NCBI GenBank assembly: GCA_036386515.1
Contig: DASVVO010000052.1
Span: forward strand, 124,001-188,000
Source of the DNA: JAIVJZ01 sp036386515
GTDB lineage: Bacteria; Acidobacteriota; Blastocatellia; Pyrinomonadales; Pyrinomonadaceae
Direction of reading: 5' to 3'
DNA: 64,000 nucleotides
In this document: positions 25,322 through 34,444 of the stretch, one piece after another
How the letters are laid out: the number at the start of each line of letters is the position of its first letter
How positions within the stretch are numbered: the stretch's first letter is position 1
The notes under the pieces: model-generated
Database searches by the model: none
What the model saw: the letters and a program-made list of their open reading frames with translations, nothing else
Told to the model about the DNA's origin: nothing
Program-made: the position numbers and the translations under genes

Positions 25322-26545
25322 CTAGCCCTCGCCGCGAAAAGTCAGGAGGTGATGGAGCGGGAGAATGAAGTCGAGGTTGACGAGTTGGCTCCTGAATTCA
25401 GTGCGACCGGCGACGGGTCGCGCGGTCTTCAGGAATCCGTAGAAGCCGGACACGCCGAGGCTCGCGTCGCGTCCTTTGCCGAGCGGGTAAGAGTAGCCGA
25501 CGCGACCCTGAAAGTTAGGGAGGGCGGATTCTTCCCCGTCGCGGAAGCCGTTGGCGTCGAGGTCTTGCGCGTCAATCGCGCCCGTCAAACCGGCGGCTCC
25601 GGCGAGCGAGAATTTGCCGCGACCGGCCTTCGGCTCGTAGGTGGCGCGAAGCTGCGGCCGACGGTCGCCGACGTTGCCCGCATTCCACATCAGCGAATCG
25701 TGGTTGACCACGGGGAAGAGGGGCGAGACGACATCCCAGGTCTGGCCGCCGAGCAGCGAAAAGTCTTTCCAGCCGAGGCGGAAATAGGCGTGGCGGATGC
25801 GTATGATCTGCCGCGACTCGGTGCCGCCGTTCTCGAAATCGGCCTCGAACTTTCCGGTCAGCCTGGCGTCCGCGAGCAGAGCGACGCGCGGCCCCGTGTA
25901 GTCAAGCCCGAAGCGCGTGAGGCGCGGGTGCATGGAGAAATCGCCGTTCCCGGTGCCGCCCAGACGCGCGTCCGGGGAGGTGATGAAGAAAGGGATTTGT
26001 GTGTTGTTGGGATGCTGGCTGTCGAAGTCGAGGTCGAGCCGGAGGAAGCCGTATAACTTGATCCGGTTGCCTTCGCCCAGGATTTCCGACCAGCGCACGG
26101 TGTCGTTCGGCGCGGCGGCGGTCGAAGACTGCGCGGCGGGAAGGGTTGAGGGCTGCGCGGCGAGAGTGGTCGAAGATTGCGCCGCGGAGGGAGCCGGGGG
26201 CGATGCGGTCGCGCTGTCTCTACCCGGCGCGACCGGGGCGGGGACGGCGGCGGCTGACTCCGGTCGCGCCATCGCGCCCAACTTCGCCTTGATCTCGATG
26301 AGCGTGAGGGCGAGCGCGCGGTTCTGATTTTCGAGTTCCTCGACGCGCCGCTTGAGGCTCTCGACCTCGACGGCGGTGTCGCCTGCGCTCGCGTCGGAAG
26401 CCTGATCTATTTTGAGAGAGGTGTCCGCCTGAATGATGGATGCGGCGGCGGTGGGTGTCGGTTGATTGTTTTGCGCGCGCGCGCTACTGACCGGAATGAG
26501 GGTGAGGGCGCACAGCGCGGCACAGGAAATATTCAGTCTCTTCAT
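25322..26545 (-). CDS. Outer-membrane porin, DcaP-like, truncated by TAG
   Basis: A 407-residue frame with a signal peptide (ending SSARAQ). A coiled coil follows (about 45-85: VEVESLKRRVEELENQNRAL). Next comes a low-complexity Ala/Ser/Pro linker with TLAAQPSTLPAAQSS-type repeats, then a porin-like beta-barrel (IKLYGFLRLDLDFDSQ, FSLLGGQTWDVVSPLFP). It stops at TAG in the middle of a strand (LLTFRGEG). The same frame after TAG reads WGRNLSDVRGGAGQG, which looks like barrel continuation as in the family. A TAA ends it soon afterwards. The gene therefore seems to lack its C-terminal strands and is probably degraded or misassembled. Intact relatives of this type are usually longer. Confidence 0.7.
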   Translation of the reverse strand: MKRLNISCAALCALTLIPVSSARAQNNQPTPTAAASIIQADTSLKIDQASDASAGDTAVEVESLKRRVEELENQNRALALTLIEIKAKLGAMARPESAAAVPAPVAPGRDSATASPPAPSAAQSSTTLAAQPSTLPAAQSSTAAAPNDTVRWSEILGEGNRIKLYGFLRLDLDFDSQHPNNTQIPFFITSPDARLGGTGNGDFSMHPRLTRFGLDYTGPRVALLADARLTGKFEADFENGGTESRQIIRIRHAYFRLGWKDFSLLGGQTWDVVSPLFPVVNHDSLMWNAGNVGDRRPQLRATYEPKAGRGKFSLAGAAGLTGAIDAQDLDANGFRDGEESALPNFQGRVGYSYPLGKGRDASLGVSGFYGFLKTARPVAGRTEFRSQLVNLDFILPLHHLLTFRGEG

Positions 26546-27069
26546 TGCGGGTGGCTCGCTTTCTACAAACCCGGGAAAGCGAGCCGCCCCGTCAATCGAC
26601 GGTCAGACAGCTCCTCAGCGATCTCCTCCCGAGCCTGCTGGAATGTGATGTCTTAGAAGTCCCAGACCGGGACTCCACAGTCCCCGTTCAATTCCGTCGT
26701 CTCTCCTCCCGAAGGACGATGACGGTGAACGCGGCATGCATGTGGCTGTTGACTTTCATGTAACTTACTCTCCGTTTCGAGGCTTTGCACGAGCTTCAGC
26801 CCCCCTGCGGGGCATCCTTACTCGTTGCGCGACTCAAGCTGCATAACTTTACCGGCAGCAGCGGTGTTTTTACATCCCCGGACGCGCCGACGGCGACCGC
26901 CGTGCGGACGACGCCGAAGCGTTTCGATTGCTTAAAACGAAATCTCCATCCCGAGTTGTAGCTCGCGTCTCGTTGTGGCAGATGCCTTCATTGTGCCAGA
27001 CAAAGACGTATTTACAAAGAGGCTTTTTCGCGCTTGCCGGGAGGCGCGCTGGGGGCGCGTGCGTCCGGC
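26546..27069. other. Gene-free stretch
   Basis: About 520 bp between the porin start and the small winged-helix-like gene. Short frames on both strands lack coding character. A small hairpin (GCCCC...GGGGC) occurs near 26801-26815. Nothing else is supported. Confidence 0.5.
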
Positions 27070-27387
27070 TCAATTGCGCGCGGCGTCGGAATTTTTGCGC
27101 CGGGCGAGCAGCGCCGATATTTCTTTCATTCTCCCGCGCCTGACCTTGTAGAAGGTGTGCATGTCGTTGCCGCTGCGCGCAATAACGAAGCCCCTGTCAA
27201 CCAGCTCGGCCAGGGCTTCCTCGACAACGGCGAGGAGCGGCCTCACGGTCTGCTCCGCCAGCCACCAGGCCGAAATTCCTGCCAGAGTATCTTGTGCGTC
27301 AGGGTTTTTGGAGAGGTAAGTCAAGATGTCGTAAGCGACCGGCGGCATCGCGTCAGACATGCGCTTTACTTCGGTGGCGTCATGCAT
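27070..27387 (-). CDS. Small winged-helix-like protein of unknown function
   Basis: A protein of roughly 105 residues. The core reads YDILTYLSKNPDAQDTLAGI followed by WWLAEQTVRPLLAVVEEALA and LVDRGFVIAR, then a basic tail (KVRRGRMKEISALLARRKNS). The helix-helix-helix-strand pattern looks like a winged helix, as in small transcriptional regulators, but no family name can be given. The start is uncertain: ATG 27387 and ATG 27360 are both possible and neither has a strong ribosome-binding site. A GTG at 27423 is less likely. It lies 147 bp downstream of the sigma-54 activator gene. Confidence 0.6.
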   Translation of the reverse strand: MHDATEVKRMSDAMPPVAYDILTYLSKNPDAQDTLAGISAWWLAEQTVRPLLAVVEEALAELVDRGFVIARSGNDMHTFYKVRRGRMKEISALLARRKNSDAARN

Positions 27388-27569
27388 CGCGCGCGCTGAA
27401 TGCAAGCTTCGCGCCACACGCACAATCGCTTGATTTTCCGCGCGGGCGGCGACTGTAACCAGGCTACCGGCGACCGCGCCGCGGCGTCGGAGCGCGGCTA
27501 AAGCTCGCCTTTAGAGCGGATCGGGATAGGTTGAATTCAGCCTACGGGAGACAGGCAAACGTCCATCCT

Positions 27570-28991
27570 TCAAGAGGCGTGCTGTTTGATATTGTTCACG
27601 TCTATCTGATGCTTGCGGATCAATTCCCAAAACGCCCGCCGGCTCTTTTGCGCCGCGCGCGCCGCCCGGCTGATGTTGCCCTGGCTGAGCAGCAACGCCC
27701 GCTCGATGTAGTCTTTCTCAAACTCGGCGATGATCTTAGTCTTCGCCCTCTGAAACGACTCCGGGAGCGACCCGGCAGAAGGGGGCGGCGTCAAGGGGAT
27801 GTCAACGTCCCTGACGACGGCCTGCGTGGAGAGCACGACCGCGCGCACCACGACGTGCTCCAACTCGCGGACGTTGCCCGGCCACTCGTATGAGACGATC
27901 AGCCGGACGGCTTCCGGAGAAAAGTCGGTCACCTCTTTATCGAACTCGGCGGAGTATTTCGCTAAGAAATGGCGCGCCAGCGGCAGGATGTCGCGCCGCC
28001 GCTCGCGCAGGGGCGGCAAAATGATGGGAATGACGTTCAGCCGATAGTAGAGGTCTTGGCGCAGCTTTCCCGCCTTGACGGCCTCGGCGGGGTCTGTGTT
28101 CGTCGCGGCGATGATCCGCACGTCCGCCTTGCAGGTTTTGGTCGAGCCGAGCGGGCGATATTCTCTCTCCTGGAGAAAACGCAGGAGTTTGACCTGCGAC
28201 AGGAGAGGCAGACAGTCGATCTCGTCGAGGAACAGCGTGCCCTCGTCGGCCTCCTGAATCAACCCGACCTGCGAGTCGCGCGCGCTGGTGTACGCGCCGC
28301 GCTCGTGCCCGAACAATTCGTTTTCCACCAACTCCGTGGGGATGGCTCCGCAGTTGATGGGAATGAAAGGTTTGTTCGCGCGCGCGCTGAGGTAGTGAAT
28401 CGCACGGGCGCAGACCTCCTTGCCCGTGCCCGTCTCGCCCGAGATGAGGACGCTCACCTGACACTTAGCCAGCAGCGGAATTTTGTCGATCTCTTTGAGG
28501 AAGGCCGGGCTTTCGCCGACGACGAGTTTCGTCCCGAATTTCTCTCTGAGCAACTGCATCCGCCGCTCGTCGGGCGAATCGTCGGGCGCAGCCTGCTCCA
28601 GTATTTGATGAACGCGCGGGAGCACTTCGTCGGCCTGCAAGGCGGAGGGGATGAAATCCGTGGCGCCGTGGCTGAACCACTCGGGCATCTCGTTGGCCTC
28701 GGTCACGACGACCACGGGAACGGCCAGGTGATCGCGCCTGATGGCCTGGAGCAGCGCGCGGGCTTGGCGCAGCAGGCTCTCGCCGGGGATGAGGAAAACC
28801 ATGTCCGGCCGGAAAGACGAAATGATCCGCAAAAGTTCGCCGTGGTCGAACGCCTCGCCGTCTCCCGCCACCACTTCCCGCCTGAGTTCGAGGCTGTCAC
28901 GGCTGAAGCGCGACTCAAGAATTGCACCGAGCGCGCTACTTGAGTCGGCCGTCGGATGTAGGTCGATCAATAATATTTTTGCCGGTCTCAC
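27570..28991 (-). CDS. Sigma-54-dependent transcriptional activator with degenerate receiver domain
   Basis: A 473-residue enhancer-binding protein. Residues 1-130 have a receiver fold, but where the phospho-acceptor Asp should be the strand reads PDMVFLIPGE. The usual Asp position is Ile, so it is probably not phosphorylated. The AAA+ domain has Walker A GETGTGKE, Walker B GTLFLDEID, and the sigma-54-contact loop as GAYTSA rather than GAFTGA. A Fis-type helix-turn-helix follows (QGNISRAARAAQKSRRAFWE). I chose GTG 28991 because GAGGGAG precedes it; the frame extends to a TTG at 29099. Targets are unknown, and no clear -24/-12 promoter was found nearby. Confidence 0.9.
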   Translation of the reverse strand: MRPAKILLIDLHPTADSSSALGAILESRFSRDSLELRREVVAGDGEAFDHGELLRIISSFRPDMVFLIPGESLLRQARALLQAIRRDHLAVPVVVVTEANEMPEWFSHGATDFIPSALQADEVLPRVHQILEQAAPDDSPDERRMQLLREKFGTKLVVGESPAFLKEIDKIPLLAKCQVSVLISGETGTGKEVCARAIHYLSARANKPFIPINCGAIPTELVENELFGHERGAYTSARDSQVGLIQEADEGTLFLDEIDCLPLLSQVKLLRFLQEREYRPLGSTKTCKADVRIIAATNTDPAEAVKAGKLRQDLYYRLNVIPIILPPLRERRRDILPLARHFLAKYSAEFDKEVTDFSPEAVRLIVSYEWPGNVRELEHVVVRAVVLSTQAVVRDVDIPLTPPPSAGSLPESFQRAKTKIIAEFEKDYIERALLLSQGNISRAARAAQKSRRAFWELIRKHQIDVNNIKQHAS

Positions 28992-29666
28992 GGGCCGCAC
29001 TCCCTCTTTAACCGGTGCTGCCCCCCAACCGGAGAGCACGGTGCTATGCTGCGTAAAATGACAAACGTTCGCGCCGACCGCGCGGCTTGCCGAGTTCAAC
29101 CATCGCGCGGCGGCTGCTTCACCGAATGTAAGGTGGGGCGATCCGATGCCCCCGCCGCGCGAAAACTCCCTCCTTGATAATGAGTCTCGAAGTTGTAGCC
29201 TTACCGCCGAAGTCGCCGACGTAGCAGGCCGCGGTCACGGCCTTAGCCCGAGTCGCCTTGCGGAAACTCCGCGAGCCTATGATGGAAGCCCCGGAGTCTC
29301 TTCCTTCTCCACCTCTCACGCCGCATCACCGGAATCCCTGACAACGGAATTCCGCCGCGAGATGTACACAAGGCACGAAGTCGGATGCTTATCAACGCGT
29401 CACACAGTTGCCCGCCTTGATGAGACACTTATTTTAAGTTTAGAAATTTCCTGCTAGCGCGCTCGGGGACACATTGAGGGCAGTGTGAGAAGTCTAATCA
29501 AGCGGCGGCGATCATGCGTAGACCTCTAGCAGAGGCAGGGATTATATCCGGCGGCCGATTTAAGTCAAGCGATTTCTCGACGGGTGTTGCGGTGAGACAT
29601 CGGGCGGCGGGCGGGTTACAGAGTGTGGGCGCGGGCTGTCGGTACGGGTCGGATCGTCTCCGCCTC
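28992..29666. other. Gene-free stretch
   Basis: About 675 bp upstream of the sigma-54 activator. Open frames on either strand are short and have no coding signature. The region presumably carries the activator's promoter. I see no repeat or RNA gene. Confidence 0.5.
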
Positions 29667-30311
29667 TTAGTTCCTGCCGCCGCCTTTGCCGGCAGCTTCG
29701 GCGGCCTTTCTGATCTGTTCGCTCAACTTGATGATGTCCTCCAGGTCGCGCCTGGCTCGCGCCGAGTTTTGCACATCGACGACGCCGGACTGCTGAAAGA
29801 CCGGATTCCACACGAAGCTCTTGACCAGACCTTCAAGAGCGGCGATGACGGGCAACAGGTCTGCCGTGGCGAACTCCCGGCCGCCTTTCTTTTGTTTCTG
29901 CTCTTTCTCAGGCTCCGGCAGCCGGAGCGTAGTCATCAACCGCGCGGCGCGCTTCCTGATCTCGGCGGACTCCGCTTGAATCCGGGTGTAATCGAGCGTG
30001 GGGGCTGCCGCGCCCGCCGCCCCGGAAAGGTTGTAACTACTCAACTGTAGTTGCTCGAAATCTTCCTTGACTTGCTGATAAGCGGGGCGCGCATCCCGTG
30101 CGCGGTCGGGCGGTCGGCGATTCGCGCGCTCCAGATTCCAGAGGTCTCTCTGGCGCGTCTCCATTTCAAGTCGCCGTGACTCGCGTGCGCCCTGAGCTTG
30201 CACCTCGCTGCGCCGGGCGTTCGGAGAGATGAGGATTAAAGTCGCGACGGCCGCCGAGATGATCGAGAGGCCGCGGGGGGCATATCTCATTCGGCTCGTG
30301 CGGCGTTGCAT
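29667..30311 (-). CDS. Membrane-anchored or secreted protein of unknown function
   Basis: A protein of about 214 residues. It starts MQRRTSRMRYAPRGLS and has one hydrophobic segment (IISAAVATLILI) that could be a signal peptide or anchor. The rest is charged and helical (ESRRLEMETRQRDLWNLERA, later SARARRDLEDIIKLSEQI), with a Lys-rich patch EKEQKQKKGG. ATG 30311 is supported by GGAGG just upstream. The frame could extend to 30425 but that portion has poor coding character. No family is recognised. The gene is alone between two intergenic regions. Confidence 0.65.
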   Translation of the reverse strand: MQRRTSRMRYAPRGLSIISAAVATLILISPNARRSEVQAQGARESRRLEMETRQRDLWNLERANRRPPDRARDARPAYQQVKEDFEQLQLSSYNLSGAAGAAAPTLDYTRIQAESAEIRKRAARLMTTLRLPEPEKEQKQKKGGREFATADLLPVIAALEGLVKSFVWNPVFQQSGVVDVQNSARARRDLEDIIKLSEQIRKAAEAAGKGGGRN

Positions 30312-30746
30312 ACATCCTCCAATCAACGTCTGTGGTGAACAACCGGAAGCGTTAGAACTCAAGTAGCCGGCGCGAATGACACGGGAGGGCGATAGGATAT
30401 GAAGGCCGACGGGAGAAGTCAACAATTATTCCCCGCCCATTAGCGTCCCCCTGCGCGCTCGTTGGCGGAAGCGTCTCAACTTCGCTGCGCCCGCTCACGA
30501 AGAGTCAGCGCACCGGAACGGAAGTAGCGTTGCGTTGCTGTTCGCCCGACCGTAAATGAACGGGAAAAAATCTTGTCCGGCGTCAACAGGTCATTAAGAA
30601 TTGCCGAAAGAACGCGGGAAGGGATTATACTTGGGAAGCTATTCCCGCAACCCCAAAGGCCGAGGCCGACTCGTATAACTTACCCTTCCGCCCACAACCC
30701 GACGACGTTGATTCCCGGCCTCGCAATCTCAAGGAGAGACAGGCAC
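30312..30746. other. Divergent intergenic region
   Basis: About 435 bp between a minus-strand gene and the plus-strand GH38 gene. It holds the candidate GH38 promoter listed separately and a short GGGAA/TTCCC hairpin near 30633-30646. No gene is seen. Confidence 0.5.
30601..30631 (+). promoter_or_regulatory. Candidate sigma-70-type promoter for GH38
   Basis: TTGCCG (30601-30606) and TATACT (30626-30631) are separated by 19 bp, about 115 bp before the GH38 start codon. The -10 box is good. The spacing is longer than ideal. Confidence 0.3.
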
Positions 30747-33700
30747 ATGCCCCTTCGCCTTAAGCGATGCTTATCGTTTCTACTGGCTTTCTCTTTCACG
30801 CTCAATTCGGCCGCGGCGCAACGCCCGCAGCCGAAGCCGACGCCGCCCGACCTGACCACGCAACCGACGCTCTACGTGGTGGGCTACGCGCATCTCGACA
30901 CGCAGTGGCGTTGGGAATATCCGCAGGTCATCAACGAATTTCTGCCGCGCACGATGCGCGACAACTTCGCGCTGTTCGAGAAGTATCCGAGTTACATCTT
31001 CAACTTCAGCGGGGCTAATCGCTATCGCATGATGAAAGAGTACTGGCCGGAGGATTACGCGCGCGTCAAGCGTTACGTCGCCGCCGGACGCTGGTTCCCC
31101 GCCGGTTCCTCGATGGAGGAAGGCGACCCGCTCGCGCCCTCCGCCGAGTCGATCATCCGGCAGATACTCTACGGCTCACACTACTTCCGCCGCGAGTTCG
31201 GCCGCACCAGCGCGGAGTATATGCTGCCCGATAGTTTCGGCTTCCCCGCCTCCTTCCCCTCCATCCTTTCGCACATGGGACTCAAAGGCTTCTCGACGCA
31301 GAAACTCTACTGGGGTTCGGCGGCCGATGTGGGCGGCGCAAACTCGCCCCAGCGGACGCCTCCCGGCGTTCCCTTCAACGTCGGCATCTGGGAAGGGCCG
31401 GACGGGCGCGGCATCGTCTCGGCCTTCAATCCGCGACCGTATGACAGCAACGTGCGCGAGGACTACAGCAAGAGTCCGCACGCGGGCGCGGCGAACCCGG
31501 CCGTCAACTACGCGCCCGTCGATTGGCCGCCGCGCATCCGCCGCAACGGCGAAGTGAGCGGCCTCTTCGCCGACTACACTTACTACGGCGCGTTCGGCGA
31601 CATCGGTGGCGCGCCCCGCGAATTTTCCGTGAAGATGCTGGACGCGGTTGTGAACAAGCGGATGACGGTCATCCCGCCGCCGCCGCCCGCCCTGCCTTCG
31701 GCCGACATTCCCGGCACGCCCGTCAGGGTGGGCGACGGCGCGGTGCGCGTTCTCTCAGCCACGGCCGAGCAGATGTTCCTCGACATCAAGCCGGAATGGA
31801 CGACCCGCCTGCCGCGCTATAAGGGCGAGTTCCTCTTGACCAATCACTCGGCCGGTTCCATCAACTCGCAGGCTTACCAGAAGCGTTGGAATCGCCGGAA
31901 CGAACTGCTGGCCGACGCCGCCGAACGCGCTTCGGTCGCGGCCGCGTGGCTCGGCGCGCGCCCCTACCCGCTCGCCCGTCTGAACGACGCGTGGACGCTC
32001 GTGATGGGCGGCCAGTTTCACGACATCCTGCCGGGCACGGCCACGCCGAAGGCGTTCGAGTTCTCCTGGAACGACGAGGTGATCGCTTTGAACCAATTCG
32101 CCGGGGTGCTGACGAGCGCGACGGAGACCGTCGCCTCCGGTCTGGATACGCGCGGGCCGGGCACGCCCGTCGTCGTCTACAACCCGCTCAACATCGCGCG
32201 CGAGGACGTGGTCGAAGCGTCGGTCTCGTTCGCGGGTGGTGCCGCGCCGCGCGCCCTGCGCGTCTATGCGCCTGACGGGCGCGAGACGCCCGCGCAAGTG
32301 GTGGACGCGCGCGGCGGCGCGGCGCGTATTTTGTTCCTCGCCCGCGCGCCTTCCGTGGGCTATGCCGTCTACGACGTGCGCGCCGCCGACGCTGCTCCGG
32401 CCGACGCTCCCACGACCAACGACGCCGCGCTTAAAGTCACCGCCTCGTCCATGGAGAACGCGCGTTACCGCCTGACGGTGGATAAGAACGGCGACGTGTC
32501 GAGCATCTTCGACAAGTCGCTCGGACGCGAATTGCTCTCAGCCCCGGCGCGGCTCGCTTTCCAGACCGAGCGGCCGCGCGACTGGCCGGCGTGGAACATG
32601 GATTGGGCTGACCGACAGAAGCCGCCGCGCGGCTACGTCGGCGGGACGGCCAAAGTGCGCGTCGTGGAAAACGGCGCGGCGCGCGTCGCGCTCGAAGTCG
32701 AACGCGAGACGGAAGGGTCGAAGTTCGTGCAGACCATCCGCCTCTCGGCGGGCGACGCGGGCAACCGCATCGAGTTCGCCAACGTCATCGACTGGCACAG
32801 CCGCGAGGCCGCGCTCAAGGCCACCTTCCCGCTGACCGCCGCCAATTCGCGCGCGACTTACAACTGGGACGTGGGCACGATCGAGCGCGGCAACAACGAC
32901 GAACGCAAGTTCGAAGTCCCGTCGCACCAGTGGTTCGACCTCACGGACAAGAGCGGCGGCTACGGCGTGACCGTGCTCTCCGATAGCAAGTACGGCTCGG
33001 ACAAGCCCGACGACCGGACGCTGCGCCTGACGCTTCTCTACACGCCCGGCCTCGGCACGGGCAACAGCACATGGGAGTATCACGACCAGGCAACTCAGGA
33101 CATGGGGCATCACGAGTTCGTCTACGGCCTCGCCGGGCACGCGGGCGATTGGCGGCGCGGGCAGACCGATTGGCAGGCGCAACGCCTCAACCAGCCGCTC
33201 ATCGCCTTCGAGAGCGCGAAGCACGCGGGCGCGCTCGGCCGCAGCCTCTCCCTGCTCGACACGAACCACACGCGCGTGCGCGTGCTGGCCTTCAAGCGCG
33301 CCGAGGAGAGCGACGAATTCGTCGTGCGCCTCGTGGAACTCGACGGCAAGCGGGCGGAAAACGTGCGCCTCAAGTTCGCCGCGCCCGTCCTCGCTGCGCG
33401 CGAAATCGACGGGCAGGAGCAACCGCTCGGCGCGGCCACCTTGTCGCGCGGCGAACTCGTCACGAGTTTCAGCCCGTATCAACTTCGCACCTTCGCGCTC
33501 AAACTCGCGCCCGCCCCGACGCGCCTCGCCGCCCCGCGATCGCGCGCCGTCGCGCTGCCTTACGATTTAGCCACGGCCAGCCCGCACGGCGCGAAGCCGT
33601 CGGGCAATTTTGACCGCGCGGGGCGCACTCTCCCGGCCGAGATGCTGCCCGCCGAAATCTCTTACGCGGGCATCCGTTTTCGCCTCGCCCCCGTCGCCGC

Positions 33701-34250
33701 CGGACGGCCGAACGCACTCGTCCCGCGCGGCCAGACGATCAAACTGCCCGCCGGTCAATTCACGCGCCTCTACCTGCTGGCGGCTTCGGCCGACGGCGAC
33801 CAGCGCGCCGTGTTTCGCGCGGGCAATCGTCCGGTGGAGTTGACGGTGCAACATTGGGGCGGCTTCATCGGCCAGTGGGACAACCGGCGTTGGGAGCAGG
33901 ATGAGCGACAGGTGCCGCCCGGCGCGTCGCCCGAAGTGGCGGCGAAGATCAGGGAGCCGCAGTTTCGCATCGACCCTTACGCGCGGATGACCGGCATCAC
34001 GCCGGGCTTCATCAAACGCGCCGACGTGGCCTGGTACGCCTCGCACCATCACAACGCCGCCGGGGTAAGCGAGCCTTACGCCTACTCTTATCTCTTCGCC
34101 TACGCGCTCGACCTGCCGCCCGGCGCGCGGACGCTGACGCTGCCGGACAACGACCGGATACGCATCATGGCCGTCACCGTCTCCGACGAAGGCCAGCCGG
34201 TGCGCCCCGCCCTCCCGCTCTACGACACGCTGGAGCGCGCCGCCCGCTAA
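30747..34250 (+). CDS. Secreted GH38 alpha-mannosidase-type glycoside hydrolase
   Basis: An enzyme of about 1167 residues from GH38, retaining zinc-dependent alpha-mannosidases. A signal peptide (ending LNSAAAQ) is followed by the zinc motif HLDTQWRWEYP. The nucleophile strand is EYMLPDSFGFPASFPSIL, with Asp as the probable nucleophile, and a zinc-region motif GGQFHDILPGTA follows. The C-terminal half is beta-sandwich (NPLNIAREDVVEASVSF; ENARYRLTVDKNGDVSSIFD). ATG 30747 is chosen for AAGGAG upstream and the signal peptide; the frame extends back to 30573. It probably trims alpha-mannose outside the cytoplasm. It ends convergently with the phosphoesterase gene. Confidence 0.9.
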   Translation: MPLRLKRCLSFLLAFSFTLNSAAAQRPQPKPTPPDLTTQPTLYVVGYAHLDTQWRWEYPQVINEFLPRTMRDNFALFEKYPSYIFNFSGANRYRMMKEYWPEDYARVKRYVAAGRWFPAGSSMEEGDPLAPSAESIIRQILYGSHYFRREFGRTSAEYMLPDSFGFPASFPSILSHMGLKGFSTQKLYWGSAADVGGANSPQRTPPGVPFNVGIWEGPDGRGIVSAFNPRPYDSNVREDYSKSPHAGAANPAVNYAPVDWPPRIRRNGEVSGLFADYTYYGAFGDIGGAPREFSVKMLDAVVNKRMTVIPPPPPALPSADIPGTPVRVGDGAVRVLSATAEQMFLDIKPEWTTRLPRYKGEFLLTNHSAGSINSQAYQKRWNRRNELLADAAERASVAAAWLGARPYPLARLNDAWTLVMGGQFHDILPGTATPKAFEFSWNDEVIALNQFAGVLTSATETVASGLDTRGPGTPVVVYNPLNIAREDVVEASVSFAGGAAPRALRVYAPDGRETPAQVVDARGGAARILFLARAPSVGYAVYDVRAADAAPADAPTTNDAALKVTASSMENARYRLTVDKNGDVSSIFDKSLGRELLSAPARLAFQTERPRDWPAWNMDWADRQKPPRGYVGGTAKVRVVENGAARVALEVERETEGSKFVQTIRLSAGDAGNRIEFANVIDWHSREAALKATFPLTAANSRATYNWDVGTIERGNNDERKFEVPSHQWFDLTDKSGGYGVTVLSDSKYGSDKPDDRTLRLTLLYTPGLGTGNSTWEYHDQATQDMGHHEFVYGLAGHAGDWRRGQTDWQAQRLNQPLIAFESAKHAGALGRSLSLLDTNHTRVRVLAFKRAEESDEFVVRLVELDGKRAENVRLKFAAPVLAAREIDGQEQPLGAATLSRGELVTSFSPYQLRTFALKLAPAPTRLAAPRSRAVALPYDLATASPHGAKPSGNFDRAGRTLPAEMLPAEISYAGIRFRLAPVAAGRPNALVPRGQTIKLPAGQFTRLYLLAASADGDQRAVFRAGNRPVELTVQHWGGFIGQWDNRRWEQDERQVPPGASPEVAAKIREPQFRIDPYARMTGITPGFIKRADVAWYASHHHNAAGVSEPYAYSYLFAYALDLPPGARTLTLPDNDRIRIMAVTVSDEGQPVRPALPLYDTLERAAR

Positions 34251-34328
34251 CGACCCAATCACAGCCGCGCGGCGCACACACCTCAGGCGCGAGGCGCGCA
34301 CACCTCGCGCGCCGTCGCTTTAACTTTA

Positions 34329-34364
34329 CGCCCCCGGCGAGAAGATGGGTTCTCGCCGGGGGCG
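34329..34364. terminator. Strong hairpin between convergent genes
   Basis: A perfect 15-bp stem (CGCCCCCGGCGAGAA and complement) with a 6-nt loop lies between two convergent genes. The flanks are A/T-rich rather than pure U-tracts (CAAAAG on plus, TAAAGTTAAA on minus). A bidirectional terminator is likely. Confidence 0.6.
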
Positions 34365-34444
34365 CAAAAGATAAGACGTAAGGTGCGAAGGGTGTCGCGC
34401 GCAAGGTCGCGCGACTTGAGGCGCGACGGAGGCGCGTGGGCGTC

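Noticed and set aside
29146..29457. 103-residue plus-strand frame upstream of the sigma-54 activator
   Set aside because: No ribosome-binding site, no coding-like composition and no recognisable motif.
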